Positions 1 to 5,853 of a stretch of DNA of 7,296 bases are shown one piece after another. The number at the start of each line of letters is the position of its first letter. Position 1 is the first letter of the stretch. The notes beneath the pieces are model-generated. The model searched no databases. It was given only the letters and a program-made list of their open reading frames with translations, and was not told the origin of the DNA. This DNA is from Microcaldota archaeon (GTDB taxonomy: Archaea; Micrarchaeota; Micrarchaeia; Micrarchaeales; Micrarchaeaceae): NCBI GenBank assembly GCA_021816645.1, contig JAKAXF010000029.1:1-7296 (forward strand), in the 5' to 3' direction. The position numbers were made by a program, and so were the translations under genes.

Positions 1-1
1 G

Positions 2-457
2 AATATAATAAAAGCGCTCGCCATAGGGATTTCCTATACTGCGTTCCTTGTTATGCTGGTGTACTTCTTCGGCGTCTACGTTCCTGGGGTGTCGCTCGTG
101 ATACTGCTTCTGGCGACCTCTATGCTGATTATTCTGTTCGAGAAGCCCATAACCTCTACTATGATATCATACGTAGACTACAAAAAGTTCGAATCTGGAG
201 ACATAATAGCCATGAACTTGATGAGCGCCAAAGAAATAGAGTCCGCACGCAGGAAAATCAGGAAATTTGACAGGCTTGTAAACGATTCGTTGATAAACGA
301 GATGAAAGCAAAGAGAGTAACAATGAAGTTCCCGGTATACAAAAAAGCCATGCCTCTCGCACTGCCTATATTTGTAGGTGTGTGCATCTCACTGCTTTTC
401 GGGGACCTGTTGCTGTTCATCGTTCCATTCACGATATCTCTTCTAGCCTTCGCATAA
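2..457 (+). CDS. C-terminal part of an archaeal A24-type prepilin/preflagellin peptidase (5' end outside the window)
   Basis: The frame is open from the first bases of the window, so the gene starts upstream; an internal ATG at 53 is not the true start. The 151 visible residues form two hydrophobic segments (about residues 5-24 and 27-46), a charged cytoplasmic stretch (about 48-115) and a C-terminal hydrophobic segment (about 117-150). The charged stretch contains an ESGD motif (64-67), and the last segment has a proline-rich entry (PLALP, 118-122) and an FGD motif (133-135). This order, a GD-I motif, a short Lys/Arg-rich region, then a proline-led helix ending near G-D, resembles the C-terminal domain of archaeal type II A24 aspartic peptidases, which cleave class III signal peptides of archaellins and pilins. 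The catalytic aspartates would lie mostly upstream, so activity cannot be judged. The next gene starts 16 bases after the stop, suggesting one operon. An unrelated polytopic membrane protein remains possible. Confidence 0.6.
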   Translation, partial: NIIKALAIGISYTAFLVMLVYFFGVYVPGVSLVILLLATSMLIILFEKPITSTMISYVDYKKFESGDIIAMNLMSAKEIESARRKIRKFDRLVNDSLINEMKAKRVTMKFPVYKKAMPLALPIFVGVCISLLFGDLLLFIVPFTISLLAFA

Positions 458-473
458 TTTGAAACGTGATACT

Positions 474-1328
474 ATGACGTTAAAATCGGTGAAAAAGAAC
501 GAGAATGATGATAGGGGGTTTGTCTTTTTCGGCTACGATAGGTTCGGCGCATCAAAAAACATGGCGATCGACGAAGTTCTAAAGGAGACGGCAGAAAGCG
601 AACATACAAACTTTATACGCTTCTTCGATTTCCTGAATCCGACAATAATACTATCAATATCTGACAGTCCAAAGTGCATCAAGGAAAAAGCGTATTCAGA
701 AAGCGTAGAAATATCAAGGAGAAGAAGCGGTGGCAAGCCGATATACATAGACAACAATGTGATAGCCTATACCATAACCGGAGTCAATCTGGAAGGCAAT
801 GAAGAACTAAAGTATGCGGATCGCGTGCATAATTATTTCGGGAAGAGGATTATAAAAAGCATAGAGGAGATAACGCACGTTGACGCAAGCCGGATTGCAA
901 TCGGAGAGCATTTCGCAATAAAAGTTGATGGTAAGCCCATAGCAGGCCACGCGCAAAACATCAAACCAGAACGCGCATTCTTCTACCATGGGGTATTGGC
1001 CGTGGCGGACTGGGACTCGGCCAGCATAGAGAAGTTTCTCAGAATACCAGAAAAAGATTTGAACGAACTCCACGGACTGCCAAGCCTGCTCGGGATAACC
1101 CAAGCAAAAATGAGCCTGCAGGAAGCGAAGGGGAGAATCGTCGAGCGTATGCTAGCAAACATAACAGACGGAAATTATTACAAGATGGGCAAAGAGGAAA
1201 AGGACAAGATTATTACAGAAGCAGATAAGCTAGTTAAAGAGAAGTACGATACCAAGGACTGGATACTCAGAAGTGACACGGCAAACTTAAATGAAGAATC
1301 CAGATTCTGCCTTCTGTATCATGACTGA
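474..1328 (+). CDS. Lipoate-protein ligase A-like protein (BPL/LplA/LipB superfamily)
   Basis: The 284-residue protein has LplA family landmarks in order: an N-terminal NMAIDEVL segment (about 29-36), an SRRRSGGKP motif (82-90) in the place of the lipoyl-binding RRxSGGGA loop, a KVDGKPIAG stretch (about 150-158) whose second lysine (about 154) matches the catalytic lysine, and YHG (about 171-173). Near the C-terminus, LVKEKYDTKDW (about 253-263) resembles the start of the LplA accessory domain. Family members activate lipoate with ATP and attach it to a lysine of 2-oxoacid dehydrogenase E2 subunits or glycine-cleavage H protein in the cytoplasm. I chose ATG 474 because GTGAT at 466-470 sits at good ribosome-binding distance; an in-frame TTG at 459 would add five residues. 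The gene follows the peptidase gene by 16 bases. Oddly, the third glycine of the SGGG loop is lysine. A biotin ligase is unlikely because the GRGRxGR motif is absent, but an octanoyltransferase-like role cannot be excluded. Confidence 0.75.
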   Translation: MTLKSVKKNENDDRGFVFFGYDRFGASKNMAIDEVLKETAESEHTNFIRFFDFLNPTIILSISDSPKCIKEKAYSESVEISRRRSGGKPIYIDNNVIAYTITGVNLEGNEELKYADRVHNYFGKRIIKSIEEITHVDASRIAIGEHFAIKVDGKPIAGHAQNIKPERAFFYHGVLAVADWDSASIEKFLRIPEKDLNELHGLPSLLGITQAKMSLQEAKGRIVERMLANITDGNYYKMGKEEKDKIITEADKLVKEKYDTKDWILRSDTANLNEESRFCLLYHD

Positions 1329-1340
1329 TGGTATGAAAGA

Positions 1341-1353
1341 TACAAATAATAAG
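1341..1353 (+). promoter_or_regulatory. TATA-like box of the tRNA-Gly gene
   Basis: An AT-rich element (TACAAATAATAAG) lies just after the lipoate ligase stop. Its centre is about 26 bases before a start site expected near 1373, giving a tRNA leader of about five bases. The spacing fits an archaeal TBP/TFB promoter. Called from composition and spacing only. Confidence 0.45.
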
Positions 1354-1377
1354 TTTTCATTTCAATCTACCTTGCAC

Positions 1378-1453
1378 GCGACCGTAGTCTAGCCTGGTAG
1401 GACACGGCCTTGCCAAGGCCGCAACCCGGGTTCAAATCCCGGCAGTCGCACCA
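1378..1453 (+). tRNA. tRNA-Gly (anticodon GCC), CCA encoded
   Basis: This 76-base sequence folds as a complete cloverleaf. The D arm is GTCT/GGAC (1387-1390 with 1400-1403), with G18G19 at 1396-1397. The anticodon stem CGGCC/GGCCG (1405-1409 with 1417-1421) closes the loop TTGCCAA, giving anticodon GCC at 1412-1414, which reads GGC and GGU. The T arm CCGGG/CCCGG (1426-1430 with 1438-1442) encloses TTCAAAT. T8 is present (1385), the discriminator is A (1450), and CCA is genomically encoded (1451-1453). The acceptor stem GCGACCG/CAGTCGC pairs at six of seven positions; position 6 (C1383) faces position 67 (A1444), a C-A mismatch. No intron or bulge-helix-bulge is seen. The gene lies between the lipoate ligase and an EEP-family gene, both on the same strand. 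Confidence 0.96.
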
Positions 1454-1464
1454 TTCTTATTAAG
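1454..1464 (+). promoter_or_regulatory. Possible core promoter of the EEP gene, abutting the tRNA 3' end
   Basis: TTCTTATTAAG directly follows the encoded CCA. Its centre is about 24 bases before the ATG at 1483, the spacing of an archaeal TATA box serving a leaderless transcript. No Shine-Dalgarno-like sequence precedes either candidate ATG. Alternatively the gene is read through from the tRNA promoter and released by tRNA 3' processing. Confidence 0.3.
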
Positions 1465-1482
1465 GCGTATCATATGCATCGC

Positions 1483-2253
1483 ATGAAATTAATCTCTTTG
1501 AACGTCTGGGGAGGGAGAGTCTACACAGAACTCGTAAAGTTTCTCGAAAGAGAGAAGAGCAACACAGACATTTTCTGTTTTCAGGAGGTCTTGGACTATG
1601 GTCGTGGGGAGCCTGGTCCAGACGCTAAAGAAGCAAAAGCCCGTCATCAACCGAAAGAGTTTCAGGAAAAAAGCGATCTTTACAAAAAACTAACCGAGAT
1701 ATTGTCTGATTTCAATCCTTTCCTTTCGGAACCCTACAGTTCCGGGATGGAGAGACTGGCGGTATTCGTAAGAAAAGGCATATCTGTGAGTGAGGAAACC
1801 CTCCAGGTACACAAACCATTCCAAGTAGATGTCAACGGCAAACCCTACTATGTCGCTTGCCTGTTGCAACACGTACACGTAGAGATCGGAGACAAAAGCT
1901 ACGATGTAGCTAACGTTCATGGGCTTTGGCAGGGGGGTAGCAAGAGCGATACTCCAGAAAGACTTGATCAATCTAGAGAGATTGTAAGGTTGCTATCGGG
2001 TTTCAGTAGTCCAAAGATATTGTGCGGAGATTTCAATCTATCTCCTAATACTCAGAGCATAAGGATCATAGAAGGGGTGATGGGTAACCTCATAAGAGAG
2101 AAAGGCATTACAAACACGCGCAGCCCCTTATATACCAAGCCACTGCGATACGCCGATTATGTGTTTACCTCTACGAATATAAACGTGATCAAGTTCGAAG
2201 TTATGCAGAATGTCGTTTCGGACCATTTACCACTTCTATTGGAATTTGACTAG
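1483..2253 (+). CDS. Endonuclease/exonuclease/phosphatase (EEP) superfamily hydrolase
   Basis: The protein (256 residues from ATG 1483) carries the EEP signature series: SLN near the N-terminus (Asn 7), FQEV (Glu 35, metal ligand), NVHG (His about 146), CGDFN (Asp about 183, Asn about 185), ADYVF (Asp about 225), and C-terminal VSDHLPL (Asp about 247, His about 248). These form the metal-dependent phosphodiesterase/phosphatase active site shared by DNase I, AP endonucleases and inositol-phosphate or sphingomyelin phosphatases. All catalytic positions look intact. There is no signal peptide or membrane segment, so it is probably cytoplasmic. The substrate cannot be read from sequence; it lacks obvious features of the classical Xth/Ape1 AP endonuclease group. 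An ATG at 1474 is also in frame, but family members usually begin close to the MKLISLN stretch, so 1483 is preferred. It begins about 30 bases after tRNA-Gly and converges with the next gene 15 bases beyond its stop. Confidence 0.82.
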   Translation: MKLISLNVWGGRVYTELVKFLEREKSNTDIFCFQEVLDYGRGEPGPDAKEAKARHQPKEFQEKSDLYKKLTEILSDFNPFLSEPYSSGMERLAVFVRKGISVSEETLQVHKPFQVDVNGKPYYVACLLQHVHVEIGDKSYDVANVHGLWQGGSKSDTPERLDQSREIVRLLSGFSSPKILCGDFNLSPNTQSIRIIEGVMGNLIREKGITNTRSPLYTKPLRYADYVFTSTNINVIKFEVMQNVVSDHLPLLLEFD

Positions 2254-2268
2254 CATCCGTGTCTCGCA

Positions 2269-3489
2269 TCAATCAATTATAGTTACGCATATGTTGTAAT
2301 ACTCGACAAACAGCCTTTCTATGGCACGCTTCTCCTCAGAAACGTTCTCCTTCGCATCTTCAGCCTTTTTCAACATCTTCTCACGCTCCTCCCCCTCCGC
2401 CTTCTTCTTTGTCGTATGCTCCTTCAGCGAATAAATCTCGGAGTTGCATACTCTCATTTCGTTCCTAACTTCATCTCTCTCCCTTTCAATGTCCTTAACT
2501 TCATTTATCATATCTACTATCCTGGAGTCGATTATCAGGTCTATGCGCGAAACTATCCCGTCGTCGTTCTTTACGTCTATGGCTTTGTTAAGTACGGAAG
2601 TCCTTAGGTCTTTGATTAGGTCAATAAACCTTGTGTATTCGCCCCCCTCCCAATCCACAGTGTACGGGTTAGAGGTGAAATGACCTATCCTGTTGTTTTC
2701 TTTTTTTCCATGATCATATTTGCGCGACGCCCTTTCTATTGGTTGCAGCAGACTCTCAAGGTTCCCCGAAAGTTCTCTTATCTTGGAGGAAAGCGCATTT
2801 TCTTTGGCCGAGAGATCTCTGCTCCTTGCCCCTAGGGTCTCCATTTCCCTAAGCATTTCTCCGCTTGAATCGTCTTGCATTGTCTGGCTGCCTCCTTCAG
2901 CAAACGCGGACATGGTTTCAGCTTCCTCTTTGAGTCCTACTAAGTTTTCTATATGCAGTTTCAGTGTGTTGTAATGGTCAAAGCTTATTGCACCCCTGCC
3001 AAGCTCGGTTGCCATGTCCTTTACCCCCCTCTCGAGTTCGGAGAACGCCTTCTTAAACGCGCCCATTCTATCGGAGTAGCCGAGGACCACCACCTTGAAG
3101 TCTGAGTTCAGCCTGAGCACATCTGATATCATGCGCTCGTGCACAGATTTCTCGTGCAGAAATCTCTCATAACCGGTCTCACGGCTTTCTGATTCAAGTT
3201 CCTTTCCAAGAGAAGCAAGAACGTTCCTGAGCGCAAGTACATATCTCCTCTTCCTGTCGCTCACCACACTTTCTCCTGTCATACCTATCGATTCTAGGTC
3301 TGGCGCGCCACCGTACGCTTCCAATCCGTCTATGGCGTTCTTGAACATGCCGACCCCTCTTTCGAGTCTCTCGTGCGGCTTTGCGCATCTTGCGACTATC
3401 TTCTCCGAGTCGCGTTCGAAAATCTCGCGGAGGTATTCATCAAGCCTTTCGGATCTGAGCTCTACTTTTGAGGGTTTTCCGAACAGCAT
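2269..3489 (-). CDS. Coiled-coil protein of unknown function
   Basis: I do not recognise this protein. It has 406 residues, is very rich in Glu, Lys, Arg and Ser, and is predicted by eye to be mostly helical. The N-terminus (FGKPSKVEL, 3-11) leads into a charged helical region (about 10-165) containing a short hydrophobic patch FKVVVLGY (131-138). There is a long heptad-like stretch at about 170-250, interrupted by a Gly/Ser/Asp-rich linker (199-210). A less regular globular-looking segment with aromatic residues (about 262-320, including NPYTVDWEGGEY) precedes a second coiled coil (about 325-395) and a hydrophobic tail. There is no signal peptide, ATPase motif or convincing membrane helix. 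The start at 3489 is supported by GGTGGTG at 3493-3499 and a TATA-like box at 3528-3537. A TTG ten codons upstream (3519) would lie before the predicted transcription start, so I rejected it. A structural or scaffold role is only a guess. Confidence 0.78.
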   Translation of the reverse strand: MLFGKPSKVELRSERLDEYLREIFERDSEKIVARCAKPHERLERGVGMFKNAIDGLEAYGGAPDLESIGMTGESVVSDRKRRYVLALRNVLASLGKELESESRETGYERFLHEKSVHERMISDVLRLNSDFKVVVLGYSDRMGAFKKAFSELERGVKDMATELGRGAISFDHYNTLKLHIENLVGLKEEAETMSAFAEGGSQTMQDDSSGEMLREMETLGARSRDLSAKENALSSKIRELSGNLESLLQPIERASRKYDHGKKENNRIGHFTSNPYTVDWEGGEYTRFIDLIKDLRTSVLNKAIDVKNDDGIVSRIDLIIDSRIVDMINEVKDIERERDEVRNEMRVCNSEIYSLKEHTTKKKAEGEEREKMLKKAEDAKENVSEEKRAIERLFVEYYNICVTIID

Positions 3490-3527
3490 GTGCACCACCA
3501 CGGCTATTATTTGCAACACATTAATTT

Positions 3528-3537
3528 AGTATATACT
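3528..3537 (-). promoter_or_regulatory. TATA box (palindromic) of the coiled-coil gene
   Basis: AGTATATACT is a perfect 10-base palindrome with a TATA core. Transcription to the left would start near 3507, leaving an untranslated leader of about 18 bases that contains GGTGGTG (3493-3499) three bases before ATG 3489. The agreement of promoter, ribosome binding site and start supports the chosen start. Confidence 0.5.
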
Positions 3538-3586
3538 GTAGCATGCGTTTAGCGGATTCCACCTATACGCTGCTCTGAGGATAAGT

Positions 3587-3598
3587 TATTAATTATAT
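3587..3598 (+). promoter_or_regulatory. Candidate distal TATA box upstream of dnaG
   Basis: TATTAATTATAT is the most TATA-like element on the plus strand before dnaG. It would place transcription near 3617 and give an untranslated leader of about 160 bases. A weaker AT-rich alternative (GATTTAAC, 3713-3720) would give a leader of about 30 bases. Neither can be confirmed from sequence alone. Confidence 0.25.
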
Positions 3599-3775
3599 CC
3601 TTTCCAATAAAAGTAGGACAAAGTTGGATAAACTGTATTAGCGATGGCTATGGCTATCTTAACACTTATTCGTAAACAATACGGCGGTGCGTCAAAATCG
3701 CGCCAGAAAAGTGATTTAACAGTAGCCGCAGCACTAGCCTGATCCAAACTTTTCCTATTTTTAAAAGTGGATTTC

Positions 3776-5260
3776 ATGGCTAAAACGTACATAGACATTG
3801 TAAAGTACATGGTAGAGGCGAGGTTCGAAGTAAACGGAATGGTTGACAAACCTGACATAATAGGTGCGGTTTTCGGCCAGACCGAGGGTCTGCTCGGAAG
3901 CGACCTGGACCTCAGAGAGCTCCAGAAAAATGGCAAGATAGGTAGGATAGAGATAGAGAGTGGGACATCGGGAAGCAAGACGTACGGAAAGCTCTTTCTT
4001 CCCACATCGCTCAATCGTGTCGAGACGTGCATACTCGCTTCCGCGGTAGAGGCCGTTGACAGGGTGGGCCCGTTTGAAACTAGCGTTAAGATTGAGAAGA
4101 TAGTGGACACGAGGAGCGAGAAGAGAAACAGAATAATAACACGCGCCAAGGTGCTGCTGAAAAACATGCTGTCCACTGAGATACCCGACAGCAAAGAACT
4201 GAGCGAGCTCGTGGAAGCTGACGTCAAGCTGAGCGAGGTTATTTCGTACGGCCCAGAGAACCTTCCCGCCGGTCCAGACCTGGACAAAAGTAGCGAGGTG
4301 ATACTGGTAGAAGGCCGCGCCGATGTGATAACTCTGCTGAAGAACGATATAACAAACTGCATAGCGGTCGGCGGAGCCTCTGGCAGCGTTCCAAAGACCA
4401 TAGTGGACCTTTGCAACGCAAAGGAAGTGACGTTGTTCGTTGACGGTGACAGGGGAGGCGAGCTTATAATGAGGAGCGTTATGGAAGCGGCTGAGATAGA
4501 TTTCATCGCCCGCGCGCCTGACGGAAAGGAGGTAGAGGAGCTTACCAGGAAGGAGATCATAAAATCCCTTCGTTCGAGGGCTCCTATCGAGCAGATACTC
4601 TCCAGGAACGGCAGGGGGCACCAGCAGCCTCCCAGAAGCTTCAGGGATAGGGATAACAACAGGCACGGTGGAGACGAGAGGGATGAGCGCGATTTTCAGA
4701 GATCACAGCGTCCGCAGCCTCCGAGCCCGCAGGTTGTACCACCGGTCAGCTCTCCAAAATATTCTGAAGATCAAAGCAACAGGGTTATGAGCCCCTCTGA
4801 AATCGGGAGAAACATGCTCGAGCACAGGGAGAACGCTCCAAGGGAGAGGTACGCCGAAGATCACGCCCCGCGCGATCTCGGGATAAAAGATATAAACGAC
4901 GATTCGGCCGCTCCTTCTGGCCTGGAAAGCATACCTAGAATACAGGAGAGCCAACCCGCGAAGGACTTTGACTCGGCGCCGTTGATAAGCGCGCTGGACG
5001 AGCTTAAGAATAGCCTCAGGGGAAGGCTTTACGATTCACACAACAGGGTAATCGCCGAGAAACCGATAAGCGAGCTCATCCAGTCGATACAGGACACTCC
5101 TAACATAAACGCGATAGTGTTCGACGGTATAATAACACAGAGGCTCGTAGAGCTGGCGCACAAGATGGGCGCGAAGATGATATACGGAACGCGTGCGAGC
5201 CAGATATCAAGGAAGTATGACGACATGATGCTCTACACACGCGAGAGCGGCAAGCTGTGA
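3776..5260 (+). CDS. dnaG: Archaeal DnaG primase (TOPRIM domain), exosome-associated type
   Basis: The protein (494 residues from ATG 3776) is a bacterial-type primase homologue of the archaeal kind, which in studied archaea makes RNA primers and also binds the RNA exosome. The N-terminal domain (about 1-165) has the strongly conserved GAVFGQTEGLLG (30-41) and LDLRELQ (44-50) stretches. The TOPRIM domain (about 172-245) carries VEGRADV (178-184, catalytic Glu 179) and VDGDRGG (222-228, metal-binding aspartates); both look intact. A hydrophilic stretch rich in Arg, Asp, Gln, Pro and Asn (about 275-400) is probably disordered. A C-terminal domain (about 402-494) has IVFDGIITQRLVELA (447-461), typical of archaeal DnaG. 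There is no zinc-binding or DnaB-binding domain of bacterial DnaG. A GTG at 3767 is in frame, but ATG 3776 matches the usual short N-terminus. The gene converges with aIF1; only four bases separate the stops. Confidence 0.95.
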   Translation: MAKTYIDIVKYMVEARFEVNGMVDKPDIIGAVFGQTEGLLGSDLDLRELQKNGKIGRIEIESGTSGSKTYGKLFLPTSLNRVETCILASAVEAVDRVGPFETSVKIEKIVDTRSEKRNRIITRAKVLLKNMLSTEIPDSKELSELVEADVKLSEVISYGPENLPAGPDLDKSSEVILVEGRADVITLLKNDITNCIAVGGASGSVPKTIVDLCNAKEVTLFVDGDRGGELIMRSVMEAAEIDFIARAPDGKEVEELTRKEIIKSLRSRAPIEQILSRNGRGHQQPPRSFRDRDNNRHGGDERDERDFQRSQRPQPPSPQVVPPVSSPKYSEDQSNRVMSPSEIGRNMLEHRENAPRERYAEDHAPRDLGIKDINDDSAAPSGLESIPRIQESQPAKDFDSAPLISALDELKNSLRGRLYDSHNRVIAEKPISELIQSIQDTPNINAIVFDGIITQRLVELAHKMGAKMIYGTRASQISRKYDDMMLYTRESGKL

Positions 5261-5264
5261 TAAG

Positions 5265-5576
5265 CTAGAACGTAGTTATCTCTATGTTCTGCTCCTTGTA
5301 GCCCAGTCCCGCCAGTGCCTTCTTTGCGTCTTTTGTGTGGTCTCCCTGCAGCTCTATCTGTACTGTGTCGTAGGTACCGCCACATCCGAGCGTCCTCTTG
5401 AGGCTCTTGGCTGTGCTCTCTATCTCATCCTGGGCAAGCCCCTCTATTATGGTCACTACCTTGTTGAACCTGGCCTTCTTGGTATAGACCTTTATCTTGT
5501 TCTCGGTCTCCTTGTCTAGTACATCGCAGACGCAGATGTCCTTCGGCAGTCCGCACTTTGGACAGATCTCTACCAT
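5265..5576 (-). CDS. Translation initiation factor aIF1 (SUI1/eIF1 family)
   Basis: This 103-residue protein, the usual length, binds the small ribosomal subunit near the P site and helps start-codon selection. Four cysteines, CPKCGLPKDICVC (5-17), form the N-terminal zinc knuckle of archaeal aIF1. The SUI1 fold follows, with VVTIIEGL (40-47), LGCGGT (63-68) and IELQGDH (74-80). The loop between GGT and IELQGDH, usually close to VKDG, reads YDTVQ (69-73), losing the commonly conserved Lys-Asp-Gly. The ATG shares its A with the TGA of L29 (TGATG at 5574-5578), so translation is probably coupled. L29 followed by the SUI1 gene is a conserved archaeal order, normally inside the S10-type ribosomal cluster; here the pair is separate. 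The 3' end abuts dnaG, leaving no room for a separate terminator. Confidence 0.95.
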   Translation of the reverse strand: MVEICPKCGLPKDICVCDVLDKETENKIKVYTKKARFNKVVTIIEGLAQDEIESTAKSLKRTLGCGGTYDTVQIELQGDHTKDAKKALAGLGYKEQNIEITTF

Positions 5577-5782
5577 CAGCTCATTACACCTCTTTCTCTA
5601 AAAACAGTCTTTATGCGTGCTACGGTGCGCCTCATCTCTCTTATCTTTACGACCTTGCTCTGAACTCCAGTAGAGGCAATCTTCCTCTTCTCAGTAAAGA
5701 GTTCCAGCATAAGCTCGTTAAGCTTCTCTTTCAGGGCGTCGTTCTGCAATGCCCTTATTTCGTTGATTCTTATAATAAGCAC
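5576..5782 (-). CDS. rpl29: Large-subunit ribosomal protein L29 (uL29)
   Basis: The 68-residue protein has the L29 two-helix pattern: an N-terminal IRINEIRALQNDALKEKLNE stretch, ELFTEKRKIAS in the middle, and a C-terminal basic helix with KIREMRRTVARIKTVFRER (46-64). That helix contains the family's characteristic IRR.IARIKT-like segment. uL29 binds 23S rRNA near the peptide exit tunnel. The start is a GTG at 5782; no in-frame ATG occurs before the conserved first helix. A TATA-like box at 5811-5820 predicts transcription starting about 5-8 bases before the GTG, so the message is nearly leaderless. The stop overlaps the aIF1 start. The upstream uS3 gene expected in a ribosomal cluster is absent; a MoxR-type ATPase gene lies there instead, 71 bases away. 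Confidence 0.93.
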   Translation of the reverse strand: MLIIRINEIRALQNDALKEKLNELMLELFTEKRKIASTGVQSKVVKIREMRRTVARIKTVFRERGVMS

Positions 5783-5810
5783 CTAAGGTAGATTAATTTG
5801 TAATGCACAA

Positions 5811-5820
5811 ATATATAAAA
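5811..5820 (-). promoter_or_regulatory. TATA box of the L29-aIF1 operon
   Basis: On the minus strand this reads TTTTATATAT, a strong archaeal TATA-like sequence. Its centre is 33 bases before the GTG of L29, predicting a leader of only about 5-8 bases. The adjoining run of five T residues on the minus strand (5817-5821) could also help end the upstream moxR transcript. Confidence 0.55.
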
Positions 5821-5853
5821 ACCTTGCCTCGTTCTGCGGCCGACCGATCGGTA

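Larger units (their letters stand above)
3490..3775. other. Intergenic region between the divergent coiled-coil and dnaG genes
   Basis: This 286-base stretch holds the minus-strand leader and TATA box of the coiled-coil gene, a second AT-rich element at 3587-3598, and otherwise no convincing gene. A 32-codon plus-strand ORF starts with ATG 3644 and stops at 3740-3742, without a ribosome binding site. I see no tRNA-like fold, clear C/D-box pair or repeat array. An AT-rich TTTTTAAAA stretch (about 3757-3766) lies too close to the dnaG ATG to act as its TATA box, so dnaG may have a leader of tens to about 160 bases. Confidence 0.6.

Noticed and set aside
459..473. TTG start for the lipoate ligase-like gene
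   Set aside because: ATG 474 has a GTGAT ribosome binding site at the right distance; the TTG has none and adds only five non-conserved residues.
3710..3753. Possible C/D-box RNA (GTGATTT with a downstream CTGA)
   Set aside because: The C box deviates from RTGATGA, internal D'/C' boxes are missing and no terminal stem is evident.
3589..4659. Long minus-strand ORF (356 codons) opposite dnaG
   Set aside because: It is antisense to the well-supported dnaG reading frame, is very rich in serine with no recognisable domain, and mirrors the codon bias of dnaG. Its last 62 codons, beyond the dnaG start, also lack a promoter or ribosome binding site.
3761..4666. Second minus-strand ORF opposite dnaG
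   Set aside because: Another shadow frame of dnaG with no domain or conserved pattern.
5843..5852. Palindrome ACCGATCGGT right after the moxR stop
   Set aside because: Only ten bases, with no loop or T-run directly attached. It is too short to support a terminator or operator call, though the T-run at 5817-5821 could still end the transcript.
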